NCBI GenBank assembly: GCA_022605955.1
Contig: JAKCOZ010000003.1
Coordinates: 55,366,179-55,430,178 of the forward strand
From: Rallus limicola
Lineage: Eukaryota > Chordata > Aves > Gruiformes > Rallidae
Reading direction: 5' to 3'
DNA: 64,000 bases
The notes below the pieces were generated by a model that worked only from the letters and a program-made list of their open reading frames with translations, was not told the origin of the DNA and searched no databases. Each line of letters opens with the position of its first letter. The first letter of the stretch is position 1. Positions 1-10,885 of the stretch are shown here, one piece after another. Made by a program: the position numbers and the translations under genes.

Positions 1-58
1 GTCAGGCAGACAGCTGGACTTGATGATCGTATAGGTCTTTTCTAACCTTAAAGATTCT
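1..58 (+). mobile_element. CR1 LINE, extreme 3' end
   Basis: This is the last part of a CR1 3' UTR. The phrase GGACTTGATGATC, followed by an AGGTCTTTTCTAACCTTA block, matches the conserved CR1 3' end, and a short tandem ATTCT tail follows. The body lies upstream of the window, so length and subfamily cannot be judged. It is non-coding here. Confidence 0.75.
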
Positions 59-645
59 ATTCTATTCTAAAGGAAGCATGACCAGAGATGAGGGAGCCCC
101 TGATGGGAGCAACCAGCTCTGGAAACAGGTCTGGAATTCCAAGCTGGGATTTATAAACTGACTCAGCAGACACATTCATGGTATCCTGATTTGTGGAATT
201 GATTCAGCAAGTGGTGTTGTGAGTGCTTTAACATCAGAGACTGCTTCTTCAATATTGTCATGATCATCAGGTTGAATTTAAAATGTCCAGCCTGTATTCT
301 GGAAAGGCGAGAGCAGCCTTTCTGGAACCTTTTCTAATCCATGTTAGTTCATGGCTTGCCAGGAGTACAAGATATGGATAACTGAAGAGCCTGGTGAAAA
401 AAAATCCAAATGAAACCAAAACAAAAACTTCTGAAAAAAATAGTTAAAGACTGTGTTCTGCTCAGGAAGTGAAGAAATTGTTCGATCATTCGTTTTCCAA
501 TTCCTGAAATAAGTAAAAATACCTTATTGATCTGCTTGTATTGTGCTGTCTTGAAGATACAGAACTGTAGTAAAGAAACCTGGAGTTGTCACATGAAAGT
601 CTACCCAAGAGAAAAGCCTCATTTATGCTCCTGCAATACTCTTGG

Positions 646-816
646 ATCATAGAATCATAGAACCATAGAATCATAGAAGAGTCGGTGTTGGAAGGGACCG
701 TAAAGATCAAGCTCCAATCTCCCCTGCCATGGGCTGGGACACCTCTCACTAGACCAAGCTGCCCAAAGCCCCATCCAACCTGGCCTTGAACACTGCCAGG
801 GATGGGGCAGCAACAG
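646..816 (-). mobile_element. CR1 LINE, 3' end segment (left of a nested LTR)
   Basis: The segment begins with tandem ATCATAGA units, the reverse complement of the CR1 3' tail. The reverse complement of the conserved CR1 3' UTR follows (GTTGGAAGGGACC, CCCCATCCAACCTGGCC, CCAGGGATGGGGCA). The copy stops in the middle of the UTR at the edge of a long LTR and resumes at 2010, so the two parts are one element. It is non-coding and old, with many substitutions. Confidence 0.85.
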
Positions 817-2009
817 TGTTGCAGTTTTGCATAGTTGGCTACTGAGAGAGGGCCAGGGCTTACAGAAAATGGCTGCTGGAATCTTCTGCAAGCCTGCTTA
901 TAGTGCCTCTCAGAATCACATATAGGAGAGAAAGACTCCACCAGAACACGGAGTGCCAGGAAGGCTGCAGTTTCGGCCCGTTGAGGGCATTGGGATGTCT
1001 ATTTGCATATAAATGTAAGCAGTTGACAGACACAAAAGGCCAGGAAGGCTGGGGGTGGGGAGTAGACAGCCCAGGTACCCGGGCAAGTGAGTTTGCCCCT
1101 GCAGCCCGAGCTGATGGAGTAGCGGAAGGAAAGGACCCATGGAGGAGGCAGAGACCCGACCTGCCCGGTGGAGAGGCTCCAAGCTGGATGGAGCCGGGGG
1201 AGACATAGAGAAGATGCCGTGACTTATGTTGGGATGAGCCCCTGCCAGCACAAGCGACCTACAGAGATGAGTGAAACAGGTTTGCTGGAGGAGGCATCAT
1301 AGCCCCGTGGAGGACTGGGACTGAGAGACACTGTGATTTGTTGCTGCCTGCCAGAGCACAGATGAAGCCCGGTGGGAAGAGATTTGCCTTGGAGAAAGTT
1401 CGTGCAGGACTGTCTCTCGTGGGTGAGATCCTACGGTGCAGCAGGGGGAGGCTGTGTGGAATGGATGCCCCCATCCCAGCCGAGAAGGAAACCATCTTGC
1501 AAGAGACTGACCAAAGCCCCCATCTCCTAGTTCCTGCCCCCCTGTCCTGTGCTGCAAGTAGGAGAGGGGAAGAAGGGAGCAAAATCATGTCAAAAAGGAA
1601 GTCTACTTTAGAATGGAGGGGTGGGGGGAAGGTGTTACCGAGACCCCCATTTTCCCCAGTCCCTGCCCCTCCTGGGCTGCGACCGGGAGGGAAGAAGGGA
1701 GCAAACTTCTAACTAAAGCCTGCTGAGGAGGGAGTGGTGGGGGGAAAAGTGTTTACCTGGTTTGCATTTGTTTCAAGATTGTTGGTTGCACTCCTGACTG
1801 GTTCTTTTTCACTGTTTTTCTCTTTAGTGTAATAAATTAGCTAACTTTTCTCTTCAGCACTCTGTGTTGAGTCTGTTTTGCCTGTGTCATTAACGAGTTT
1901 GCCTCTTGAGCCACACAATTATGTTATTTCTCCCCTGTCCAACTGAGAAGGGGAGTAATAGACTGATTTTGGTGTGTGTCTGGCCTTTGTACAGGGCTCA
2001 ACCATCACA
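817..2009 (+). mobile_element. Solo LTR, long type (copy A), nested in CR1
   Basis: The element is about 1.19 kb, starts TGTTGCAG and ends ATCACA, giving the TG...CA termini of an LTR. It interrupts a minus-strand CR1. The flanking 5-mers are AACAG (812-816) and CACAG (2010-2014), a one-mismatch target-site duplication. Orientation follows the AATAAA at 1831-1836, about 170 bp before the end. Relatives are the copy at 44988-46366 and the two halves at 6673-7494 and 9568-9905. No proviral interior is present. A 5-bp duplication fits an ERVL-like or related avian retrovirus, but the family was not named by search. Short open frames inside (such as 1338-1712) have no recognisable domain. Confidence 0.8.
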
Positions 2010-2690
2010 CACAGTTTCTCTGGGCAACCTCTTCCAATGCCTCATCACCTTCACAGGGAAGAATTTTTTCCTAATATCCAATCTAAATCTACCCCCTTCC
2101 AATTTTAAATTATTTCCTCTTGTCCTATCACTCCTTGCCCTTCTACATCCATCCCCAGCCTTCTTCTAAGTCCCCTTCAGGTACTGGAAGGCCACTGCAA
2201 AATCTTCCCAGAGCCTTCTCTTTCTGGGCTGAACAACCCCAACTCCCTCAGCCTGTCACTGTAGGAGAGGTGGTCCAGCTCTCTAATCGTCTTTCTCCTC
2301 TGGACCTGTTCCAACAGTTCCATGTCCTTCTTACGTTAGGGACTCCAGAACTGGATGCAGTACTCCAGGTGGTGTTTCAGAAGAGTAGAGGGTAAGAATC
2401 ACTTCCCTTGACCTGCTGGCCAGACTTTTTTTGATGCCGCCTGGGATATGGTTGGCCTTCTGGGCTGCAAATGTGCATTGTTGAGCTTCTTGTCCATGAG
2501 CATCACGGAGTCCTCTGCAGGGCTTCTCTCTATCACATCATTTCCCAGCTTGTGTTGATGATGAGGACTGCCCTGACCCAGATGCAGGACCTTGCACTTG
2601 CTCTTGTCAACCCCCATGAGGTTCACATGGGCCCACTTCTCCGGCTTGTTCAGGTCCCCCATCCTTCTGTTGTATCAACTGTACCACAGA
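2010..2690 (-). mobile_element. CR1 LINE, segment continuing right of the nested LTR
   Basis: This continues the copy at 646-816 through the rest of the 3' UTR and the C-terminal part of the second ORF on the minus strand. Landmarks are TTCTCTGGGCAACCT, the region for the end of the polymerase, and GACCCAGATGCAGGACCTTGCA near 2580. The minus-strand frame 2399-2662 contains recognisable CR1 C-terminal polymerase residues but is broken by stops and frameshifts. Homology ends near 2690, the 5' truncation point. Confidence 0.85.
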
Positions 2691-5600
2691 ATGAATCTGC
2701 TGATGTCAGTTGAGAATATCAGAGACAGCTGTGTTAATGGTTGTGTATTTCCACTTGTTGGAGAGGTTTAGAAGCAGAGAATTGTTTTAAATACAGACTA
2801 GGAAGTGAGGCAAGAAATAAAAGTATCCTTTCATCTTGTTTCTGTCAAATACAGAAATACATCTGCGTTTATTGTCATCATTTGTCTGGATAAGTCCATC
2901 TTTTCAGTCCAAATACTCTCAGATTTTGAATGCCAGTCAAACTGGAAACATTGACTGTCCCAGTCTTACTTCTCATTATGACAGTAGAAATGTATTCATA
3001 ATGGGAAAGCATTACAGTTAAGTTTAAAAAACTTTTTCTTTGCAGGTTTGGAATTTGTTACTCAATTGTAATGTAGGAGCATAGGCACAGTCAAACTGTC
3101 AACATATATTATTAGCTTAAATGCTAATACTACATGTTGGAAGAGCACCGGCTATGTGAGCTGGCTTAAGATGTCCTTGGATCAAGGTGCCATCATTGTT
3201 ACTTCTGTCTGGATCGAGACATAACTCCTGGGCTAACTCCCTTTATTTCACTGATAGTAGGCATTGTAGACAGGTTCCCTAGGTCTCTTCCCCTTAATAC
3301 TTCTATGAGTCTGTAGTTATGAACATTTTAGAGCTAAATCTCAGCATATTACGTATAGCTTTCTGTCTTAAGAGATGCAATTACAACACCTATTTGACCT
3401 TTTTGTTTAGGAATCCCATGATAGGCTTTTAAGTACACAGTTTCAGATGGGTGGAAGAATTAAAGGACTCAGACAGAGCAATTGTTTGGAACATGATGAA
3501 TGCACTTGTGGAATGACTTTGAACATGTAAACTCTTGAACTGAGCCTAGAAATTCTTTTAACTGTGCTTCGTATAAACATTTCACATCCTGCTCCATAGC
3601 AAACCTGTGCCCCTACTATGCTGAGATAAGATTAACTTGTAGTGCTTTAAAGTATGCAGAAATTGTTTAACATATAATCTTATAGAATGTTTTTATTCCT
3701 TTTTAGCAGAACATTTACATTTTATCTGAAGAAAAAGTAATATCCTGTTATAACAACATTAAAGACTTGTTTGAAACTTTAATAAAGCAAATATAATACT
3801 GGCAAAGCTTTATACTAAAATATGGCATTTAATTGGCTCAGTCTCATGATAGCAGCAGCAAAGCTATTGTTATGTTCTTTATCACCACTTATACTGGCTG
3901 TTATATTAATCACTTCCCTCCAGCTTGCTGCCTTTCCTCTGAAGCAAGAAAACTTTCTGCTTTAAGAGGAAGTGGGGATAGGACACAGAAGTTGGAAGGA
4001 CAGAATGTAGTGGTTTTCCTTTTCAGATCTAAAATGTAAAGGCAGGTGATCTTGTCCAGGAATTTAAAAAAAAAAAAAAAAGAAAAAGAAAAGTAGATTC
4101 CAGATTCATGCATCTTAAATCCAACCAAGTCCATCTTCCTACTATTTCCTGTGGACTGGCTGTGGGCCGCAGGAGGGTACCCTGCCAATAGAAAACACCA
4201 AGCATAGAGAATTGAGAGGAATTTAGGATGTGTGAATTAGAGCCAATGACTATATACAGGCATAGAAACGCAGTTATGTTGCCATTTTAAATCACTTCAA
4301 AGACCCCACACAGTTATAGGAACCTAATTTTAAGTAAGTTGGCTTGGGTATTTTGTTTAGGGTTTTTTGTTTGTTTGTTTCCACAGATCTTTTGGTTTGC
4401 TGCAATGAGAACTGTACCACATTCAATTATTCTGAAAATTCACAGCTTTTGAAAAACAGTACAATACCAACAAAACAAAAAAAAATCTAACATACTGTTT
4501 GGTTTGCTCTGGAGTAAGCTCAAAGGAAAAGTTGTTCTTAACAGAGAAACTATGCTTGCTAATTTAATTTTTTTCTTTTTTGTCCTATTGATATATGTGT
4601 TATAGTAAGACAGGCAAATGTTTCTCTCCAAGTAAAGAAGTTTTCTATGGAGCCTTGACTTTCATAACTTCAGGGAAGTCACTTTTCCTGGAAAATGCAA
4701 AATATGTAGAGGACGAAGGAAGGAATTGAACATATTTGTAGCAACATACTCCTACTTTCAACAGCAATTAAAAGCTATTTTTAAAAAGCACCAGAGATAT
4801 ATTGCCCTTTCACAACATCAGAAAGTTCCATGCCTTTCAATATTAAATTGTCAGAAATTTCTATATATATTCAGAGCGTGTAATTTGTTCAGGGAAAAAT
4901 ATCTTCTTTCTATCTGTATAATCTCCTGTGGTTTTATTTCCATTCTGCACAAAACACCAGCTCTGATGCTTCATTGCTAGATCCTTCAAGCAGCATGTTT
5001 ATGTGTTTTGGTACCACTAGCAAGCACCATAGAACATTCCTCTCTCCTTAAGGATCTGGTCCAAATTGCAACGATAACTTAGAAATCAGATACTTGGCTT
5101 CTGGAAGCCTATTCTCAGACTTCATTTCTCACCAAAATTCTTATCATATCTCCCAGCCCACCTGGAATACAAGAAAAGAACACGTTCAAGAGAACCTTAT
5201 TTCTCTCAACTTTTAAATGAACTGTCAAAAATCCCATTGTTGGCATAAATCCCTTAAGTAACATGGAGATTTAAATGAAGTAAGTCTATTAATGGCACTG
5301 TAAAAGATGACATATTCTTAGTAGAACATCTTAAGCACGCTGTGATTGAAATGTGTGTTTTATCTAGCAAAGGGAGGAGGCAGAAATAGAACCACATGCA
5401 TTTAGTTCTGTGGGTCTGCAGCCCTGAATGGAGGATGACTGCAGGAGCCTTAACTCAGCTTGTCCGTCTTGTCTTAGTTCTAATTTAAGCACAACTATTT
5501 CTGACACCATCTGCATTCAGGATTAGAAGTAGACAATGTACTAAATTGGAAATTTGTAAAGCCTGGAGGAGTAATGTGCCTTCAGTTGCATTCTATCCCA

Positions 5601-6435
5601 ATTTTTTGTGCCTTGCTCCCACCTAGGGAGTGATGGCTCTTTGTGTTCATTTACATTGTCAGTCTAAAAAACACCATGACTACCCAGAACAGAGAAATTC
5701 CACTCAGAGGGCCACCCAAATGTTGATTTTTGTGGCCACCCAGGCCCTTGCAGGTTAGTGAAATCCTAGAACTCCTCCATAGAGTTAGATCATAAGGAGA
5801 ATTATAGCTGTGCTACATATACCCTCCACAGTGATGGCTTTGGGACTCCAACTAATGGGGTAGCATCACCATAATTTATATATATCATTAACCCCTGTGT
5901 CATGAGAACCTAAGTTTTCTTGCCAATTACAATTATCCTAATTAAGAAGCATATATCAGGCTAATTATTACCCTGCTTTAGTATCTGAAATCATCCTGTC
6001 TTTGGTCTCATGCCTGAAAGTCTAAAGAAACTGACTGCAATTAAAAAAAAAACCACTCCACAAACCTCAATATGCCAGTTGTAACTGGGCCAAGCAATGA
6101 GTAATAGGAACAATGTTTGCAACAATTCTGCATGCATAAACACCAAGGAAAGATAGCCTAGTTATATTGGGTGGTCGAAAGAGGTATTAGCAACAAAAGA
6201 GGAAGGACATAAAAGAAAAAAATCAAATCCCTCTACCACCAATTCCCCAGTTATTATAAGCAGCAACTTCTTTCTCCAAAGACTGGAGGATACAGTTTGG
6301 AACGGGCAGATACAATCATGATTTGAACTCAAGGTTTAAGAGGAAGCAAACCTAGGTCTTGTTCTTTCTCTCCCTCCATCTCCACTTGAGAACTTTCTTC
6401 CATGAGAATGTATTAGGAAAAGCAAGACACCAGAC
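2691..6435. other. Unique AT-rich non-coding stretch
   Basis: No recognisable gene or transposon was seen. Open frames are short and lack known motifs. It contains an A-rich run at 4066-4093. It may be intergenic or intronic. Confidence 0.5.
4066..4093. repeat. Poly(A)-rich low-complexity run
   Basis: A run of about 16 A is followed by GAAAAAGAAAAG. There is no adjacent retrogene body that I recognise. Confidence 0.8.
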
Positions 6436-6672
6436 AAGGTGAAATGGCACGAAGCTGTGCCAGGGCAGATTCAGATTAGATGTTAGGAAAAATTTCTTTA
6501 CTGAAAGAGTTGTCTGGTCTGGAAAAGGCTGCCCAGGGTGGGGGTTGAGTCATCATCCCTGGATGTGTTTAAGAAAAGGGTAGAACATGTAGCTAGAGAT
6601 ATGGTTTAGCATAGGACAGGAACGGTTGGACTTGATAATCTTAAAGGTCTTTTTCAACCTTGTGATTCTGTG
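6436..6672 (+). mobile_element. CR1 LINE, 3' end with tail
   Basis: This plus-strand CR1 3' end begins in the last codons of the polymerase (TTCAGATTAGATGTTAGGAAA, then the CCTGGATGTGTTTAAG region). It runs through GGTTGGACTTGATAATC to an ATTCTGTG-type tail. It joins directly to LTR half B at about 6673, and that junction is interpreted as an inversion breakpoint. Confidence 0.85.
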
Positions 6673-7494
6673 AAAAGGCCGAGACCCCACCTGTAGCCTG
6701 TGAAGAGGCCCCATGCTGGAGCAGGTGGAGACATAGAGAAGACGCTGTGACCCACATTGGGCACCAACCCTCTGCCAGCACTTGCAGCCCATGGAGAGAG
6801 ATGGAGACACAGTGATAAGCGAGGGAGAGATCCGTGCTGGAGCAGCGTTGCTGACGGAAAGCTGGTGACCCCATGGAGGACTGGGACTGAGAGACACTGT
6901 GATTTATGACTGCCTGCCATAGCAGTGACCCACGCTGGGGCAGCTGGTGAAGACCTGAAGCCCTGTGGGAAAGGACGCAAGTTGGAGAAGTTCGTGAAGG
7001 ACTGTGCCCTGTGGGTGGGATCCCATGGTACCTCAGGGGAAGGGTGTGTGGAATCAATACTCCCCCCAGCTAAGAAGGAAACCAGTTTTTGAGGAACTGA
7101 CTGAAAACCCCATTTCCCCAGTCCCTGCCCCTCCTCATGCCATAGTGGGGAGAGTGGAGAAGAAGGGAGTGAAATCATGACTCAAGTAAATTCTGATAAG
7201 AGGGGAGGAGTGGGGGGAGGTGCTTTAAGATCTGGTCACACTTCTCATTATCTGACTCTGGTGTTAGTGGGTGTGCAGTGCAGTGTGATAAATTAGAGAG
7301 GTTTTTTATTCTTTTCTTTATTCTGTGTTGAGTCTGTTCTGCCCATGACACTAGTTGCAGAATGATTTCTCCCTGTCCTTATCTCAACTCCTAAGCCTCT
7401 CAATATATTTTTTTCTCCCATGCCCAGCTGAAAAGGGGAATGATAGACTGACTTTGGTGTGCATCTGACCTTCAGCCAGGCCTAAACCATCACA
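6673..7494 (+). mobile_element. LTR half B (long-type LTR, distal part)
   Basis: The sequence parallels copy A from about 1150 to its end. Shared blocks include GGAGACATAGAGAAGA, GGACTGGGACTGAGAGACAC, the TGTGTTGAGTCTGTTCTGCC block and the terminal AACCATCACA. The first 330 or so bases of the LTR are missing here and are found in opposite orientation at 9568-9905. The AATAAA of copy A reads GATAAA here. The 5-mer after its end, GTGAA (7495-7499), is the exact reverse complement of the TTCAC that follows the other half. Confidence 0.8.
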
Positions 7495-7858
7495 GTGAAC
7501 TGTACAAAGTTCAACAAGGCCAAGTACTAGGTCCTGCATATGGATCAGTGCAATCCCTAGCACAACTATAGGCCGAGAGGAGAATAGATTTAGAACATCC
7601 CAAAGGAGAAGGACTTGGAAGTGTTGGTATGTGAAGCTCAACATGAGCTGGTAATGACTACTTTAGCCTGGGTTGTATCAAAAGAAGTGTGACCAGTAGG
7701 TTGAAGGAGGTGATTTTCCACCTCTAGTCTGCTCTCATGAGACCTCACCTGGAGTACTGTGTCCAGTTCTGGGGTCAAATATGACTGTGCAGGCCAACTC
7801 CTACACTCAAGGGCTGAAAGACTCTCTAGAAAACATAGGTGAAAGGACAATTAAGAAA
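7495..7858 (+). mobile_element. CR1 LINE, C-terminal polymerase segment (inverted part)
   Basis: The sequence matches the plus-strand CR1 region after reverse transcriptase: AAGTTCAACAAGGCCAAGT, GGAGAAGGACTTGG, and CACCTGGAGTACTGTGTCCAG. An internal deletion of a few tens of bases lies near 7790, and homology fades near 7858. It begins at the point of the CR1 consensus where the segment at 9906-10885 (minus strand) ends, so the two look like parts of one element. Confidence 0.8.
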
Positions 7859-8057
7859 GATTTATATAATAATAACAACATAACAACAACTCCAAAAACA
7901 GGTGATTTAATCTCTTCTTCTTCTATTACAATTTAAATTATGCTCACTGTCTTTTTCTGATCTTTTTTAATCAAAATCTTAATCAGCATCCTAGTGTTAG
8001 ATATGACCATGCTTTTCCACCAGAATGAACATCCCAATGTTCCCATAACTGATGTGC

Positions 8058-8109
8058 AGGATTTGAAATTACCCCTTAGGTAGGGGTAGGATTTGAAATT
8101 ACCCCTTAG
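8058..8109. repeat. Tandem duplication, period 30 bp
   Basis: The 21-mer AGGATTTGAAATTACCCCTT(A) occurs at 8058-8078 and again at 8088-8108, separated by GGTAGGGGT. The two copies are identical, so the duplication is probably recent. Confidence 0.9.
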
Positions 8110-8142
8110 CTTTCTTTTTGATGGTCTAGATACATTGAGATA

Positions 8143-8162
8143 TCTAGATCTAGATCTAGATC
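8143..8162. repeat. Short TCTAGA palindromic repeat
   Basis: About three units of TCTAGA, each a palindrome in itself. A short repeat with no sign of function. Confidence 0.8.
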
Positions 8163-8842
8163 CTAAAATGACTTTTTTCTACTTTATCATTTTTGCGTTT
8201 GAGGTTATGGTGGTTTTGGGAGGGTTGGTTTGTTTTTTCTCTCAGCTCTTCAACTTTCCATATTCTACTTTGAGTATCAGAACCAGATATGGCACAATAT
8301 CCAAATTTTGATCATGCCAAATCATTAGATTTGTTTCAATTGCACATTTTCCTCCTTAAATAACCAAGAATCAATTAGCATTTTTTTTATCAGCACATTG
8401 GGTGATACTTTTACTGGTGACAGTAGAAGGCTTTCTCTAAATTGGTGGCTTCCAAACCAAATTCCTTTTGTTTAATCCAGATAGAGACAGGACAGTCTGA
8501 AAATCTTGTTTCATTTGAAAACAGTTTCTCAATTAAATATAAATAAGATTCACTTAGTTCTTCTGCCCAGAAATCGAAGTATTCCAAACCACTAAGTATT
8601 TTTGAAAACTTTGGCCAATGATTACGCCTTTCATCTGAGTCTGTGCACCAAGGGCCTAAGGTCAGACTGAAAAAAAAAAAAGATTATATGAAAAACCTAG
8701 TAGGATATCTGAGGGAAGGACGGAAAACTGACCAAAAGTTCAGTGGTTCCATTTTTTTTTCCATTAGACCCTTATGGCTGTCACTTAACTTGGACTGGGA
8801 ATCCCACCAAACGGGAGGCTCCATCATTTTCTGGCTGCTCTG

Positions 8843-9567
8843 GCTGGATTTTTTCCCATTTATCACTGCCCTTTGGGCCCAGCCATCCAGCCAGTTTTTA
8901 ACCCAGCTGAGGCTGTGTCTGTCCAGGCCAGTGGTAGCCAGTTTCTCAGTCAGAATGCCTTGAGAAACTGTGTCAAAGACTTTACTGAAGTCCAGGTAGA
9001 CCACATCCACAGCCTTCCCCTCATCCATTAAGCGGGTCACCTGGTCAATAGAAGGTGATCAGGTTAGTTTGACAGGATCTACCTTTTGTAAACCCATGTT
9101 GGCTAGGCCTGATCCCCTGGCCATCATACATGTGCTGCATGAAAGCTCCCAAGATGACCCTCTCCATGATATTCCCCAGGACTGAGGTCAGACTGACAGG
9201 CCTGTAGTTCCCCGGATCCTCCTTCCAGCCCTTCTTATATATGGGTGTAACATCTGCCAGCCTCCAGTTGAGTGGAACTTCCCCAGTTTGCCAGGATTGC
9301 TGGTAGATCATGGAAAGGCATTTGACTAGCACATCTGACAGCTCTCTCAGTACCCTTAAGTGGATCTCATCTAGCCCCATTGATTTGTAGGTGTCTAATT
9401 GGCCAAGTAGGTCACTAATCATTTTTACCTGAATCATGGAAGCTTTGTTATTCTTGCCCTCCCTGTCAGTCAGCTCCTAAGGATGAGTACTCAGGGAATA
9501 TCTTACTTTACCATCAAAGACTGAGGTAAAGAAGGAATTAAGTACCTCAGCCTTGTCCTCATCCTTT
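8843..9567 (-). mobile_element. CR1 LINE, reverse transcriptase fragment
   Basis: Two minus-strand frames, 9045-9437 and 8684-9040, together cover the N-terminal part of a CR1 reverse transcriptase. The first has the DPGNYRPVSLTSV block and the following QHGF..GRSC block. The second has the YLDFSKVFDTV block, where the catalytic motif A aspartate lies. A frameshift separates them. The catalytic YADD-type motif, the C-terminus and the 3' UTR are missing. The subfamily differs from the CR1 at 9906-10885. Homology on the low-coordinate side fades somewhere between 8760 and 8843. Confidence 0.85.
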
Positions 9568-9905
9568 TTCCATGGGCTGCAGCAGGGCTTCTTTTTCTCC
9601 AGCAGCTGAGGCACCTCCTTCCTCCCCCTTCCCCAACGTTGGTGTCTGCACAATTTCCTACATCTTCTCACTCCCTTCTCTGGTGGCAAAATGCAGCTGC
9701 TTCCAGGGTTTTTTTTCTTAAATGTGATTCACAGAGGTGCTGTGACCAACGCTGATGAGCTTGACCTTGGTCAGCAACAGCTCTGGCCTTGAATCAGCAG
9801 ATGTTCACTCTCTGGGGCCTGCAGAAAGCCTCCAGCTGCTTCATGAAGCAGCCCCCCCTGCAGCCCCCCTCCTCCACCAGAACCCAGCCCCGCATAACTG
9901 CAACA
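9568..9905 (-). mobile_element. LTR half D (long-type LTR, first part)
   Basis: The sequence aligns with 46070-46366 of copy C. Shared blocks are CCATGGGCTGCAG, TGGTGTCTGCA, TCTCTGGTGGCAAAATGC, ATGTGATTC.CAGAGG and the terminal CATAACTGCAACA. It ends at 9905 in CA and is followed by TTCAC. Only about 340 bases remain. The missing remainder corresponds to half B at 6673-7494, in opposite orientation. Confidence 0.8.
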
Positions 9906-10885
9906 TTCACACAGGACCACCTGTCAAACCAGTCAAGGTCCCTCTGGATGGCATCCTTTCCCTCCACATCACACAGCTTGGTGTCATAGGCAAACTTGCT
10001 GAGAGTGCCCTCGATTCTACTGTCCGTATCACCAACAGAAGGTGTTAAATACTGCTGGTCCTAATACAGACCTTTGAGGAATACCACTTGTCACTGGTCT
10101 CAATTTGGACATTGAGATGTTGATTGCAACTCTTTGGGTTTGACCATCCAGCCAATTCCTTGTCCATGCAGTCATCTATCCATCCAATCCAAGTCTCTCC
10201 AATTTAGAGACAAGGATGTCAGGTGGGACAGTGTCAAATGCTTTGTACAAGTCTAGGTAGGTGACATGACTTGCTCTTTCCTCATCCACCACACTGTAAC
10301 CACATTGTGGAAGGCCACCAAATTCATCAAGCACATTTTGCCCTTAGCGAAGCCATGTTGGCTGTCACAAATCACCTCCTTGTTTTCTATGTGCCTGAGC
10401 ATAGTTTCCAGGAGGATCTGCTCTATGACCTTGTCAGGCACAGAAATTAGATCCACCAGCCTGTAGCTCCCCAAGTATTCCCTTTTCTTGTTTTAAAAAT
10501 GGGGTTATGTTTCCCCTTTTCTGGTCAGTGGCAACCTCACCAGACTGTCACAACTTTTAAAATAGGGTGGATAGTAGCATACCACATCTGCCAGTTCTCT
10601 CAGGACCCACAGATCCATCTCATCAGGTCCCATGGATTTGTGCACCTTCAGGTTCCCTCAATAGCCCTTCAGTGGGTCATACTTCATTCTGCCAGTAGGG
10701 ACTCCTGTGACTTGGGAAGTGTGGCTAGAGCCCTTGCTGTTGAAGACAGAGGCCAAAAGTTCATTGAGTACCTCAGCTTTCCCCATATCCCAGGTAACCA
10801 CGTATCCTGTTACATTTTGGAACGGGCCCACATTTTCCCTGTCTTCCTTTTATTACTAACATAGATATAGAAGCTTTTCTTTTTA
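9906..10885 (-). mobile_element. CR1 LINE, reverse transcriptase segment
   Basis: Minus-strand CR1 covering reverse transcriptase. Recognisable blocks are CAAGGTCCCTCTGGATGGC, GTGTCAAATGCTTTGTACAAG, AAGCCATGTTGGCTGTCAC and CATCTCATCAGGTCCCATGGA. The frame 10253-10474 keeps residues such as [19 protein letters not shown], but stops and frameshifts break the ORF throughout. The low-coordinate end starts at TTCACACAGG directly after LTR half D. The continuation of the element is the inverted segment at 7495-7858. Confidence 0.9.

Larger units (their letters stand above)
7859..8842. other. Unique stretch inside the inverted segment
   Basis: AT-rich sequence with no gene recognised. It holds a 30-bp tandem duplication (8058-8109) and a small TCTAGA repeat (8143-8162). 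Confidence 0.5.
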
